64,000 nt of DNA from Limnomonas spitsbergensis (Eukaryota > Chlorophyta > Chlorophyceae > Chlamydomonadales), in assembly GCA_037349105.1 (NCBI GenBank), contig JAYJMM010000123.1, forward strand, positions 2,108,001 through 2,172,000. Direction: 5' to 3'. The notes under the pieces were generated by a model. The model had not been told where the DNA came from. It saw only the letters and a program-made list of their open reading frames with translations, and made no database searches. The position numbers and the translations under genes were made by a program. Positions 9,701-19,120 of the stretch are shown in pieces. How positions within the stretch are numbered: position 1 is the stretch's first letter; each line of letters begins with the position of its first letter.

Positions 9701-12627
9701 ATCAATATTGATATCTGTGTTTGAAATGTGAAATCCAAAAGGCAGATTGAGTCTGCAGGTCTGACGGTGCGGTTCGGCATGCATCAGCTGCTCACAACTT
9801 TCAGAGGTCTCTAATTTCGCACCTTGAAAATTTCGACCTGGTTTTGAAATTTAATGCTCAGGTCGGATGTGTGTTCCTAGCCTGCATATTACCGCATCGG
9901 ATTGATTTCAAGTGTCAACTGTTTATCCGCTCTGACTTTCAAACGTCATTTGAAATCCAAACACAGATTGGGTGTGCCGGCCTGGCGGCGCTGGCCGGCC
10001 TGCATCAGCTGCATACCCTGGACTTGAGCTACACTGAAGTGGTCAGCCTGCAGCCGCTGTACGCCGGGGCATGCTCAGGGCTCACAGCCCTCAACGTCAG
10101 CAACTGCATGCAGCTGGATCCGCACTCCCTCCTTGACGCCCTGCCGCCTGCACCCGGCGCATCCGGTGGCAATGGGCTGTCCCGGCTACGAGATCTAGAC
10201 GTGTCGTACTGCAAGCTCCTGACCATACTGCCCCTGGAGGAGCTGCTGGCCCGCGGGACGGGCTTGGTGGCTCTGGGACTGAACGGGTGAGTGACAGGGT
10301 TATCTTTAAGGTGGTCTGGAGCTCAATTATGATATCGGTAGAAAGTGCGGCGGTGCTCTAGAACCGAGTGTTCCATGACCGCATGTTTTAAAGGAAGGAG
10401 GAGGTGCTGGTTCAGGATGTACTTAGATGGACGCAGGGGATGAGGGTTTAAGCTTTACTAGTGTGGGCAAGAGAAGCTAGGGTTGAGGGTGTAAGCAAGG
10501 TAGGCAGGGGAGGCAAGACTTATGGGTAATGGTAAACCAATATAGCAACCCTCGTTGCTGTACAATATATTATATCTGCTTCCGTCTAAAGAGTCCGTCT
10601 CGCTCTAGACTGTCCTTGTCTCCATGATATCTCACATTCTACACAGTCCCATGTCCTTCCAAGGTGTCCCTTAGTACGTCTTGTACAGCCTTAGAACCAA
10701 GTAGCATGGAACTCCACAACTAAGTGTGAAAACGGCTGTTAACCTCCCAAGATTTTGCATGGTCTGCTTAGGCCTGCATGGTCGTATTTCCCCCCATAAG
10801 ATTGACCATGCCAAAAAAAACGTCTCCCACGCCTCTGCCCAGACTTGTTAAGTGTCTGGCTCTGCCCTTGCGTAGGTGTGCTGCGGTGCATGACAGCCTG
10901 TTTCAGCCGCAACCAGGAGCCGCCCCTCTACAACTACAGAGACTGGGGCTGTTGAAGTGTGGACAGCTGCGCTGCCTGGCCCTAGGCCTGGAACCCGAGG
11001 TACACAACCAGCCCAGTGGGCAAAGGATCCAGGGTTTAGGGTATATATCCAAATTGATTTGGGGGCAATGGGTTTTTGTCTGAGCTCAGCACGCTATAGG
11101 GCTTGAGGTTCAAGGTGCCAGCTCAGCAATCATATGGGTACTGTATCAACTCATCATGCACGAGTGTGAAGGCTTCAGCTCGACGTGAATAGAGGTTGTA
11201 AGCATCAACTCAGCATGCACGCCTGACCCCCCCCCCCCAATCCCCTGGCGAGTGGCGAGGGCATCCTGCAGAGTTCAACGCTCCGAGTCCTGTGTCCGCT
11301 CGTATTTTCCTGGCATGCTGGCTCGTATCCTGGCTGGCATCCTGGGCTCCTGGCTCGCATCTTTCCTGGCATGCTGGCTCATATCCTGGCTGGTATCCTG
11401 GCTCGTTTTTTTCTGGCATGCCCGGGCCAACCCTATCCCCTCACTCCTCCTCCCCACTTCCTCCTACTCCCCTTCACCTGCCCTGTCTAGTTCCAGCTCC
11501 CCTGCATGGCTGGTGTTCAGGATCTAAATCGAATTCCTCCTCCTTAATGTGCCCAGCCTGGGTGTGTAGTGCCCCTATACGATGCCAGGCAGATGCTTCA
11601 GTTTGACAGAGATGCGGCCGCTGAAGCATCGAGTCGGCTGAAGTGGCACCCGGTAACGACATGCCTGGCCGGCCTCACTTCCCTCAAGATCGGGCGGAGT
11701 GGTGTGCAGGTGGGTGGTGACTGGGGGGGGGAGGGGGGGGGGGGGGGGGGGCAGGTGTGCAAGTGAATGGTGGCGGGGATGTTTGTGAATGGTGAGCAGG
11801 TGGGTGGGTGATTGGGGTACGGGCAGATGGGTAGGGTGGGCATATGAGTAGGTGAATGGTTGGTGGGTGAGTGGGGTATGGACAGGTGAGTGGGTGCATG
11901 GATTATGGGCAAGTGTGTGGTGGTGGGTGGGGTGGCAGGTGGGTAGGTGAACGGTGTGCATATGGTGGGTGAGTGGGGAGGGGAGAGGGGCGTGGGCAAT
12001 GCAATCTGATGTATTGGCTTGTTTCATTCCCCCTCCACGTTCCTTTGTTCTCTCCCTGTTTGCCCCCCTCCCTCAGGTCCTGGCACTGCAGCTACCTCTC
12101 CTGTCCCACCTCAGCGTCAACGTTGTCACTTGCCTCCACACCATGGAGCTCCGCTGCCCGCTGCTGCTGACGCTGCACATGCAGGTGATGCAAATAGAAA
12201 GAGAGGGGTGTTAGGTGGGTGGATAAACTGTAGGCTTAAATTGCTTTCCCTCGGGTATGGACAGTAATCATATATTCTAATGCTAGAGGCAACCACCAAA
12301 CAAAAAACTGGTCCCCAAGCCCATCGTTTAACCTTCAACCCTGCCTACCCTTCAAGGCCCTACCCTTAACCCTGATCTCTAAGCCCATTGTTGAACCTGT
12401 ACCCTCAAGCCATCCGTTGAACATGAACCCTATACCCAACTGTCGACCCTGACGTCTTAACCCTAATTGTTAACCCCAAACCCCGATCCCCGCTCGTCCA
12501 GGCGTGCATGTGTCTGCCTGCGTCGCTTCTCCAGCGGAGCCCGGAGGCATGCCCAGTGCTGATATCGCTGGATCTGATGCCTGGAGCGCTGGGCACGCGC
12601 CAGCAGGTGCCAGCCGCTGCGGCCTAG
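773..12627 (+). CDS. Leucine-rich-repeat protein, 5'-partial, 14 exons
   Basis: Exons: 773-891, 4077-4185, 4960-5348, 5389-5706, 6240-6312, 6604-6755, 7206-7375, 7785-7867, 8994-9134, 9967-10286, 10876-10999, 11557-11709, 12077-12184, 12502-12627. They total 2,385 nt (794 codons plus TAG at 12625), with compatible phases at every junction. The product is built of irregular Leu/Cys-rich repeats of the LxxLxLxxC kind, for example LHTLHLRSICL, LETLVLDCHGL, LRELHIESCAGL, LHTLDLSYTEV, LRDLDVSYCKLL. This resembles the cysteine-containing LRRs of F-box/AMN1-like proteins, which usually recognise substrates for ubiquitin ligases. No F-box, signal peptide or membrane segment is visible, but the N-terminus is missing, so the role is inferred. 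Oddities: an apparent 40-nt intron (5349-5388), a probable GC-AG donor after 5706 (a GT donor at about 5746 also fits), and echoed exon edges in many introns. LRR identity is strong; individual boundaries are predictions. Confidence 0.78.
928..3687. repeat. 41-bp minisatellite, roughly 65 copies, in LRR intron 1
   Basis: A unit of about 41 bp (core AAGCTGTGGCATCCTCTCAG followed by GTTGAGGGTTTAGGGG) is repeated head to tail for 2.7 kb and fills most of the 3.2-kb intron between the exons at 773-891 and 4077-4185. Units differ by point changes and by 1-10 nt length changes in the GGGTTTAGGGG part, with occasional shortened units such as those near 2091 and 3066. Every unit contains a pyrimidine-rich TCCTCTCAG|GT that resembles a 3' splice site. 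The G-rich part resembles plant/algal telomere repeats but is not a telomere array. Confidence 0.97.
4707..4840. repeat. 18-bp minisatellite in LRR intron 2
   Basis: About seven copies of a GATCTGCTCCGCGATCAG-like 18-bp unit. Because the period is a multiple of three the array stays open in several frames, which creates spurious ORFs on both strands; it lies between two confident exons and is intronic. Confidence 0.9.
5926..5973. repeat. Short AGCGGAGTAAT tandem repeat
   Basis: Four near-identical AGCGGAGTAAT/AGCTGAGTAAT units inside the intron between 5706 and 6240. The rest of that intron shows nothing recognisable. Confidence 0.8.
7045..7110. repeat. Echo of the head of LRR exon 7206-7375
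   Basis: The stretch around GGGTTGAGCTGACGCTCCTT in the intron is a diverged copy of the start of the downstream exon (GGGTTGAGTTGACCCTCCCT at 7204). It is followed by further similarity into the CTGCGCTCCCTGG part. It lies about 155 bp upstream of the real exon head and is too decayed to be an extra exon. The same intron also carries a long C/T tract at 6905-7020. Confidence 0.7.
7376..7690. repeat. Three about 90-bp tandem units in LRR intron
   Basis: Three diverged units, each containing AAATCACA(G/T)T(G/A)CTGG, a CATGACTGGCATACCAG-like string and TGTAGCTGAA motifs. They lie between exon 7206-7375 and the exon at 7785. No coding frame continues through them. Confidence 0.75.
7868..8125. 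repeat. Exon-tail echoes after LRR exon 7785-7867
   Basis: The exon ends GGTAGCCTTGAG|GTATAAAGTGG. The intron repeats this tail with its donor and about 60 bp of following intron at about 7929 (AACCTTGAGGTACAAAGTGG), and in decayed form near 7994 and 8092, separated by GGTGCAGTGTCCATTG-type text. At least one echo retains a GT donor. Confidence 0.8.
8570..8990. repeat. Exon-head echoes before LRR exon 8994-9134
   Basis: Two diverged copies (near 8580 and 8790) of about 220 bp share GGCTCCACACCCTCTGCTAG, a TTCTGCAT segment and the pyrimidine-rich run that precedes the real acceptor at 8991-8993. They match the head of the real exon (TACTTGGCCATGG... CTCCACACACTCGACGCC). Long C runs occur at 8749-8768. 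Confidence 0.7.
9636..9800. repeat. Exon-head echoes before LRR exon 9967-10286
   Basis: The string TTGAAATGTGAAATCCAAAA at 9720 followed by CAGATTGAGTCTGCAGG and CATGCATCAGCTGC repeats, with changes, the real intron end and exon head (TTTGAAATCCAAACACAG|ATTGGGTGTGCCGG ... CTGCATCAGCTGC). A shorter echo (GGCACTGGCGGGCCTGCAG) lies at 9643. Confidence 0.75.
11290..11415. repeat. CCTGGC(A/T)TGCTGGCTCGTAT tandem repeat
   Basis: A run of TCCTGGCTGGCATCCTGG and TCCTGGCATGCTGGCTC variants between LRR exons 10876-10999 and 11557-11709, giving unrelated Leu/Trp-rich ORFs in two frames. No splice or coding continuity with the gene. Confidence 0.8.
11710..11960. repeat. Donor-anchored GTGGGTGG minisatellite
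   Basis: Starts exactly at the 5' splice site of LRR exon 11557-11709 (GTGTGCAG|GTGGGTGG). It continues as degenerate GTGGGTGGGTGA, GAGCAGGTGGGTGG and GGCAGGTGGGTAGG units with a poly-G tract at 11722-11751. Several units recreate CAG|GTGGGT, a usable-looking donor. Confidence 0.85.
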
Positions 12628-13244
12628 GTCTGCACACCCAATGCCACCCCTGTGCCCATTGACACTCCTGCGTCCAATGTCGTCTCTGCGCTGGCATGGC
12701 CCTCAAGGCACGATTGCAATCGAGGGGCTGTTTTGAAGGATGGAGGGATGGTAACGGAGCCCGTTACCTGGGGCTACGCAGACGGCGGTGCTGGCGTGGA
12801 GGGTGATATCGATGCTCTGCGTGAGGACGCGGGGGGCGAGGTTGACACAGAGGTGGACATGAGGGAGTGAGCCTGGCTGCTGGCAATTGTGCTGGCCAAG
12901 CTGCTACCATCGGTTGCACGATGTTAGTGAGGCGATGGGTTATGTTATTGCATCGCGCTTGGGCCTGAGGCGTTTTCATGTTGTCGTTGCACGCGCTTGA
13001 TTGTTGTTGCACTGTGTTTATTTGCTGTTGTACCGCGCTGAGTGAGGGTAGGAGGGGTTACATCAGGCCACCTGCAGCCGTGATGTGTCTTGATGATGTT
13101 CACATCGTGATCCATCGTGAGACACGTGTCCTTTTGAGATTGGCCCGAGGCGAAATGTTATAAACATTGTGATCCATAAATAAACACCTTTGCCACCTTA
13201 AAATAAACACCTCTGCCACCTTAATCTCAACAATGGATTTACGC
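12628..13244. other. LRR 3' flank
   Basis: Presumed 3' UTR and spacer after the TAG at 12625-12627. No chlorophyte-type TGTAA poly(A) signal was noticed in the first 500 nt; an AATAAA occurs at 13179. Two copies of ATAAACACCT(T/C)TGCCACCTTA lie at about 13180-13225. No coding region supported. Confidence 0.35.
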
Positions 13245-13423
13245 TACCGTAGAATTGTTTTGCCTCCGCGAACGTGAAATAAATATAGTTGTTCGCTAAA
13301 GCTTCACTGGAGAACTTTTTTTGACGTCCCAAATGTGGCGTTTTCCGGATATGTTGGGGTTTTCATAAGGCGCGACGGCGAAACAACATTAATTTCGTGC
13401 GGAGGCAAAGAGCGTCTACGGTA
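13245..13423. mobile_element. MITE-like terminal-inverted-repeat element
   Basis: The left end (TACCGTAGA then TTGTTTTGCCTCCGCG and AACGTGAAATAA) is the reverse complement, with mismatches, of the right end (TTAATTTCGTGCGGAGGCAAAG then AGCGTCTACGGTA). The terminal inverted repeats are about 35 bp and bound a 179-bp element with no coding capacity. A target-site duplication is not obvious. Size and structure fit a non-autonomous DNA transposon; the superfamily is not identifiable. Confidence 0.7.
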
Positions 13424-15052
13424 TCCTCTGGGCATCTTTTAATGAGGTCAATATGCAAGGGTTAAGTCTACCGCAAACAGGGTCGTGATAGGCCTAGAAT
13501 CTCGTCGAAGTGTGCCGATTTCTCAGCCTTTGATAGCCCTTAACGTTTCCGAGTTATCAATCTTGAATATTGCCTTTGCAAGTAATTCGTCACCAAGTCT
13601 TACTAAGGGGAAACTGGCAAACTGAGCAGCTAGGCCAACAACGACCCTATAAGCATCAACAAGTCTCATAACACGAAGCTGGCAGAGCATCTAGGCCAAC
13701 AGTTGACTATCTGCAGCAATTAGAGTTATTCATGCCTCTTAACAAGGCATATCTCCAGTCCTACAGCTGGATATTACCACCACCCAACCATCACATCTCC
13801 ACTACAAAGCCTTTCCTGTGCCTACAAGTCGACCATCTGATTTATCAGAGATATCTTCAATCATCAGAAGTCGCCAAGCAAGCGACTCATCACAGCAGAT
13901 CAACGGCCACAATCGCCCAAGATCGTCCCAGGAAACCTATAAGTACCTCAGGAGTCGAGGCTTTACGGAATCCTGTCAACAGTTTCGAAGAAGTCCAGGT
14001 GAGTAGCTAGAGCTATCACCTGTTATCGAGCTGAGTTGGCTGAGTTACAGCAGTGAATCGAGAAGCTCCTACTATAAATTATGTAAGAGTTTATTAGTAC
14101 CGGTACTTGTTTAAGAAAGAAAAATTCTATGGGTGGGGAACAATGAACAATGGGGAATAATGCAGATCTTGATCACTGTCGCTACGGTTGTGCAAATAAA
14201 TTAATACACCTCCAGTGATCTTCGATCTGGGGGGGGAATGTCTTGTATTCTTTTTGCTTAGTGCACCCATTCCTTAGGGTGCACCCCTGTGCCGCGACAC
14301 CTCAGGCAACACCCACTGAGAGTAAAAGTCCCGTGAAGCCTGAGAGATTTCCGTTGCCCCCCTGCTTGAAGACCCGTTCATCAGTCAGGCAAGTTGGTAA
14401 ATCTGGCTGAGACATGCCTCAGTTCAAATAACCCTCCACACCATGAGCCTGGGACCCACTCACCCACCGAATCGTTACATACCAGTACTTAACGTGAACC
14501 TTAACATGCGGGATTTAAGTTGTTCACGTCCCCCACGTGGTTATAGGTTCAGTGTCATGTGAAGGAGACTTTCTGGTTCAGTGTGAAGGACGAACGAGCT
14601 ACCGGTCCACGGTGCGGAGTACGCATTAGTATGGAGGGCCCCCATAAGGCAATCGGCAGGAATACCGTAGTATGAGGGGGCGTGGTAGGAAACGTCGAGA
14701 GGTGATGCAAAGCAGTGGATATGGGTGGACATGTGATCTGGAAATACTGAAATGGCTTGCTTCTGGGATTACCGCAGCTGCTTGGAAACCCCCCTGTTGG
14801 AAACAGAGACTCTGGTTGGAAACGAGTACGGACTTGAAAACCAGAAAAACAAAAACCTTGCTTAGACATCCCATTCAGCAGGGAATCCTTGTCTTTGTCA
14901 GAGCTGTAATTTGAATTTGATTCGCCTCCGTCTACAGAATATGGCTCACGTTTCCGGCCCTCCCGGTCACCGCGTGTGAAATGCTTTAAGGCCAGAGCAC
15001 ACCCCGCTGTGCTTAATTTAAGAATATGCAACCTTTTGAATTTCGCAAATAA
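13424..15052. other. AT-richer spacer with possible mobile-element debris
   Basis: No confident gene. Features seen: a G8 purine tract followed by AATGTCTTGTATTC at 14229-14252, reminiscent of a polypurine tract plus 5'-TG LTR start; a GTGCACCC/GGGTGCAC hairpin at 14261-14286; and GAAGGAGACTTTCTGG at 14562, which also occurs almost identically (AAAGGAGACTTTCTGG, reverse strand) in the LINE near 19982. The 13700-14000 part reads as low-complexity peptide in two frames without recognisable domains. The last few hundred bases should hold the HECT promoter, but no TATA-like element was identified. Confidence 0.35.
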
Positions 15053-17515
15053 ATGGGTGCTTGTGCAAGCACTGAAGAAGTCCATTCTCCCAAGGGTCCG
15101 TCTGCCGTAACTAACCCTCAAGGCGCGTGCAAGCCAGCGCCTTGCGCGGAAGAGCAAAATGTAGTACTCGTCACATCAACATCACTTGCAGCTGCTGCTG
15201 CAGCGCAAGGGTTGACAGACATTCTGCGCGAATCCTCTCCGAGCCTCTCCCAGCACAGACCAGGCTCTATCAAACGGAACCAGGTCGCACCAGAACCTTC
15301 GACTGTTGGCCGCTCTGACAGCTCAGCGCCCAAGGACCAGCATCTGCCCTCTTTAACAAACGTGATAACCAGCGTGGAGACGAAATGGGGTTTGACGAAC
15401 TGGGAGTCTCGCGAATGCTCCCCTCGTGCATGGCCCAGCTTCATTCAAGACCTGCAGCAATGGAGCCATCAGGCCGCGTCAGACAGGACCCAGGTGCTGG
15501 GCAAGGCCGTGAAAATGCAGGCACTGATGCGGCAGGCCACTGCATGGCTGGACATGGCTGGCGCTACGCACCCGCACCCCGTCGCTCCCTACTCGGAGAT
15601 CTCCGCCATGCTCGCGGCTTGCGCTGCCGCGGCATGCCACCTGGCAGAATGCGTGCTGCAGCCCATTGTGTCCCGCGCGGAGCGCCTGCTCACGCATGGC
15701 ACTGCATGCAGCAGCAGCGAGATGCCCTCCTCGCTCGGCGGTAGCGGTGCCGGCACTGCCCGCTGGGACACACTAGAGGTGGACGAGCTGTTGGAGGCGC
15801 TGCAGGCGGCCAGCCTGGCAGAGTACGACATGGAGCTGGAGCGGGCTGCTGAGCCGGCCAGGGCCGCAGTGGAGATGCTGCAGCTGTTGCAGGGCCACTC
15901 GGCAGATGCGCGCCTGCAGGCGCTGCCGGCATCATGTGTGGTACCGTCCATGAACAGCATTGTGTCAATGGTGGGCATCATATTTTTCCACCGCGTCGTG
16001 CTGGAGGGCGAGGACGGCCTCCTGGCCAAGGTTGAGCAGCTGGCGCGGCTCATGTCGGGGCTGGGCTGGCCACGGGGCGATAGCCGGCTGCTAGCCGCAT
16101 GCCTAACCCCACACGCTAAGGCGATGCTGGCTGGTCTGCACCAGGCGGCTCAGGGCGGCGGGGAGATGCGGGCAAACTTCCAGGTGCGGCGCAGGGGCGG
16201 TGCAGCGTTCTGGGAGGCGCTGCAGCAGGCAGGCCAGGCGGGGCTGCTGCGGCCGCCGGAGGCGTCAGCGTCGACGTTGCCGCCGCGCTGCTACAAGGTC
16301 TTCCCTTCGTTTGTGGACGAGTGGGCGAATGAGGGTGCTGCTGCTCGCAGGCTGAGCTCCCCGCGCCGGGTGCAGGTCGAGGCCGGCGAGGGGCACGGGC
16401 CAAGGAAGGAGTTTTTCTGCCTGGCGGCATCCAGCATGACGGGGCAGCCAAGCGTCGAGGATGCAAATGCACCACCCACTGCCGCTGAATTGAGCTCTTT
16501 GGCGAGACCCTCGTCACAACAGCAGCAGCAGCGACCTTTGCTGTTCACTTTCAACCGCTCAGCGGGCGCATTCTGGTACAACACGTCGTTGGAGAGCTCA
16601 ACTGAGCTGCTGGACGCATTCCGCTTTGCCGGATGGCTGATCGGGCAGAGCTTGCTCAACAAGGCCCCCCTTGGCGTGCCCCTGGCGCCGGCCCTGCTCA
16701 GCCAGCTGCTGCTGCCCGAAGGCTTGGGAGCATACCGCCCTACCCTTGGCGACCTTGAAGCGTTCGACCCCGAGGCGGCGGCCTCGGTGCGCCTCGTAGG
16801 GTCGCTCCCAGGGGACCAGCTGGCGGCCATGATGGCCTTTGAGGGCTTGCCGGTCAGCACTACGGCCGAGCAGTACACGACGCATGCGGTACGGAGTTTG
16901 CTTGTGGACGCTGTCGAGTGGCAGGCCCGAGCGTTAGCATCAGGGTTTCAGCTGTCGGTTGAGGCCAAGGTGCTGCGGGCGTGGTGCGTCGACGCCAAGG
17001 CGCTCGCGGCCGTGCTGGATGATGGGGGCGGGGCGGGGGGCGCGGGCGGGCGGGACGTTGATGTCCGGCAGGTGTTTAGAGTAGTGATGGATCAGGAGTT
17101 GAGCAAGGACGGCGGGATCTTGGGCGAGGCGCTCTGGAGCGTGGTGGGCTCGTGGCCGCAAGAGCGGCGGCTTCAATTCCTTGTGTTTGTGACCGGGAGC
17201 TCTCGGCTGCCGCTGCCCGGCTCCGAGCTGCTCAAGGTGGAGGCGCCTTTCGTGGCGCTGGGGGCGGCTGAGCACCGGGCGCAGCTGGGTATGCTGCCTC
17301 AGGCGCACACATGCGACAACCTCCTTGAGCTGCCCAACTACTGGGCCGCACTGCTTCAGGTTAAGGGATACAAGAAGGTGTCCCAGGTTCCAAAGGAGCA
17401 GCTGGCTGAGCTCAAACTTGAGTGCAGGAGGATCCTGGAGGACAGGCTGACCATTGCCGTGACCTGCTTCTTAGGCTATGGCCTGGACGAGCGCAGCAGC
17501 AGCAGGGACGAATGA
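15053..17515 (+). CDS. HECT-type E3 ubiquitin-protein ligase, intronless
   Basis: 820 aa in one uninterrupted ORF; an in-frame TAA directly precedes the ATG, fixing the start. Residues 1-6, MGACAS, fit N-myristoylation at Gly2 with palmitoylation at Cys4, suggesting membrane attachment. Residues about 20-430 are Ala-rich, largely helical-looking and unrecognised. From about residue 440 a HECT domain is visible: GPRKEFF (near 449), FRFAGWLIGQSL for the N-lobe helix, FVTGSSRLPLPG, and the active-site LPQAHTCDNLLELPNY with Cys754, which in this family accepts ubiquitin from an E2 before substrate transfer. The C-lobe tail is longer than the usual 30-35 residues after the cysteine, but ends in a recognisable hydrophobic AI..F.GYGL-like segment. 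A short polyGln lies just N-terminal to the catalytic N-lobe core. Substrate unknown. Neighbours are intron-dense, so its intronless state stands out. Confidence 0.9.
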   Translation: MGACASTEEVHSPKGPSAVTNPQGACKPAPCAEEQNVVLVTSTSLAAAAAAQGLTDILRESSPSLSQHRPGSIKRNQVAPEPSTVGRSDSSAPKDQHLPSLTNVITSVETKWGLTNWESRECSPRAWPSFIQDLQQWSHQAASDRTQVLGKAVKMQALMRQATAWLDMAGATHPHPVAPYSEISAMLAACAAAACHLAECVLQPIVSRAERLLTHGTACSSSEMPSSLGGSGAGTARWDTLEVDELLEALQAASLAEYDMELERAAEPARAAVEMLQLLQGHSADARLQALPASCVVPSMNSIVSMVGIIFFHRVVLEGEDGLLAKVEQLARLMSGLGWPRGDSRLLAACLTPHAKAMLAGLHQAAQGGGEMRANFQVRRRGGAAFWEALQQAGQAGLLRPPEASASTLPPRCYKVFPSFVDEWANEGAAARRLSSPRRVQVEAGEGHGPRKEFFCLAASSMTGQPSVEDANAPPTAAELSSLARPSSQQQQQRPLLFTFNRSAGAFWYNTSLESSTELLDAFRFAGWLIGQSLLNKAPLGVPLAPALLSQLLLPEGLGAYRPTLGDLEAFDPEAAASVRLVGSLPGDQLAAMMAFEGLPVSTTAEQYTTHAVRSLLVDAVEWQARALASGFQLSVEAKVLRAWCVDAKALAAVLDDGGGAGGAGGRDVDVRQVFRVVMDQELSKDGGILGEALWSVVGSWPQERRLQFLVFVTGSSRLPLPGSELLKVEAPFVALGAAEHRAQLGMLPQAHTCDNLLELPNYWAALLQVKGYKKVSQVPKEQLAELKLECRRILEDRLTIAVTCFLGYGLDERSSSRDE

Positions 17516-17576
17516 CATCCAATGCAAAATTCACAGCGGTTGCAGCATTCAGCAGTAAGCAAATATCAGAATGCGC

Positions 17577-17635
17577 CATGTTGCACTGCTGCTACTGCTG
17601 CTGCTGTTGTTGCTACTGCTGTTGCTGTGCCAGTT
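17577..17635. repeat. Imperfect CTG/TTG microsatellite
   Basis: CTGCTGCTACTGCTGCTGCT and similar triplets just downstream of the HECT stop codon, probably in the 3' UTR. It encodes poly-Leu or poly-Cys ORFs in shadow frames, which are not genes. Confidence 0.85.
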
Positions 17636-17761
17636 AGGAGCGTACACTTGCTCCCAGCGGGTGCTGAAACTGATTTTACTTTGGTTGTTTCGTAGCATCT
17701 TGCTGCTTGTCTTTTGTGCCCGCAGTATGACTGATGGTGCCGCCATGGCCAATGAGGCCAT

Positions 17762-17766
17762 TGTAA
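17762..17766 (+). terminator. Candidate TGTAA poly(A) signal of the HECT gene
   Basis: TGTAA is the usual polyadenylation signal in Chlamydomonas-type algae. This one lies about 250 nt after the stop codon; assignment is by position only. Confidence 0.35.
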
Positions 17767-18905
17767 TGGCAAGTCCCAGGGGCTGGACGGCAACATTGAT
17801 GCCACCTTGCGTAGGAGACGGTGACTGGCAAGTGTAGTGTTTGAGCTGCTGGCCGTGTTGGTCTCCACCCATACATAAATACATTTATCTGATTTTTGTA
17901 CAATCGGTGATTTCTGTGCCAGTTGTTGCGGGCTGCATTGCTTGAGGATGCTGGGTGCATGCAGGATGGGTGGTGACCGCCAAACATCTTCCTGCCCCCT
18001 CACATAGGAGGGTGGCATGGCTGTGCATGGTAGCCAGAATCGAGCTTCTAAACTTATTCATGAACAGGGCCCTGCTGTTGAGTACATAACGTCCCGTTTT
18101 ATTTTCAAGCTGGGCAACTGTTTGTGTGAGGATGTGTTCCCTTTGCCAATAGTGGTAGCTCATCCCAAAATGTGGCAGCGTTCATGTTAATGTAGTCCAG
18201 ACGTGCCAAAGGTTCTGCCTTAGCCCTGCAGGAAGCAGCCTTCAGTGGCACGGCCAGAGTATCGGGCTGCTGCCTCCGAGGTCATTTGTTCTTGTTGTCA
18301 AGGCTATGCCCAAGCTCTTGGACCACCTCCTTCGGCAACGAAGGGGGGGGGGCTGGGGGGGGCGCCACCCCTAATCGACTTGGAATCCCCTAGAACCCGG
18401 TTTGTCTGGGATTTCCTTCCTTCTCCGGCCCGTAGCTACACATGGTAGGACAAATCAGTGATACGGCTTGTCAAGGGTGCCTTAGCCATGCTTTCCTTGG
18501 AACGTCAGCCATGTCCTTACTTGTACACATGCAAGAGGGCTAGTGGTTGACCCAAGTGTTTTAGGGGCTCTACCTCTTCCTGACCTCTTGTTCCTTCCTC
18601 TGGGACTGATGTGCAAGTTTATCTCTGTCAGGGCTGGTGGATCCACCTCCTGGATAGGTGGAAATTCTGAATATGCCCCCCCAAACACTGCTACATTGCC
18701 CATTCTTGTGTCGAACAGCAGACCAGGTAGCTGCCACGATCTTAGCAATGACTTAATTATGATTATCTGTCTATGACGTTACACCTCTGGGCCCTGCTCA
18801 AAAAGGTTCGGCCGCGTGGGCGCCTAACTTAAGTTGGGAGGAAAGAACGACACAAAATCAAGGGGGCAGGACAAAAAAAAGTAGGATAAATGGGAAATAA
18901 AGCGA

Positions 18906-19120
18906 ATGGGCAAAACCAGGGGGGCAAACAATAGGCTGAAAAAGAAAGCCAAAGGAAGTTTCAGCATCAAAAAACGTCTACGCCTCAACGATATCTACCA
19001 CGTCTTCCACATGGGCCAGGGCATCCCACCCAAGCCTGTCCCTGTACAATTCGAAGAAGTCTCTAGCACCGTTAGGAGGACATGCCCATCCATGCTGCCA
19101 AAGTTGATCCTGCACTATCT
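18906..19120 (+). CDS. Unrecognised small basic ORF or first exon
   Basis: The ORF starts MGKTRGANNRLKKKAKG, is very Lys/Arg-rich for 30 residues and contains IKKRLRLNDIYHVF. At 19120 a strong donor (CTATCT|GTGAGT) precedes the in-frame TGA by two codon positions, so it may be exon 1 (71 codons plus 2 nt) rather than a 72-aa protein. No acceptor was found before the LINE at 19579. The basic start faintly recalls small ribosome-biogenesis or nuclear proteins, but no family is recognised. It may also be mobile-element debris. Confidence 0.3.

Larger units (their letters stand above)
17516..18905. other. Spacer downstream of the HECT gene
   Basis: Contains the HECT 3' UTR, a CTG-type microsatellite, a TGTAA motif and then about 1.1 kb with no coding region or repeat I can support. 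Short poly-G stretches occur at 18343-18362. Confidence 0.35.

Noticed and set aside
13732..14010. Overlapping 92- and 62-codon ORFs in the spacer
   Set aside because: Two different frames are equally open, with no domain, no splice context and no homology I recognise.
14555..15157. 200-codon minus-strand ORF overlapping the HECT start
   Set aside because: No recognisable domain, overlaps the well-supported HECT N-terminus, and composition looks like a shadow frame.
16291..16878. Long minus-strand ORF inside the HECT gene
   Set aside because: Antisense shadow of a G/C-rich coding region with a recognised HECT domain on the plus strand.
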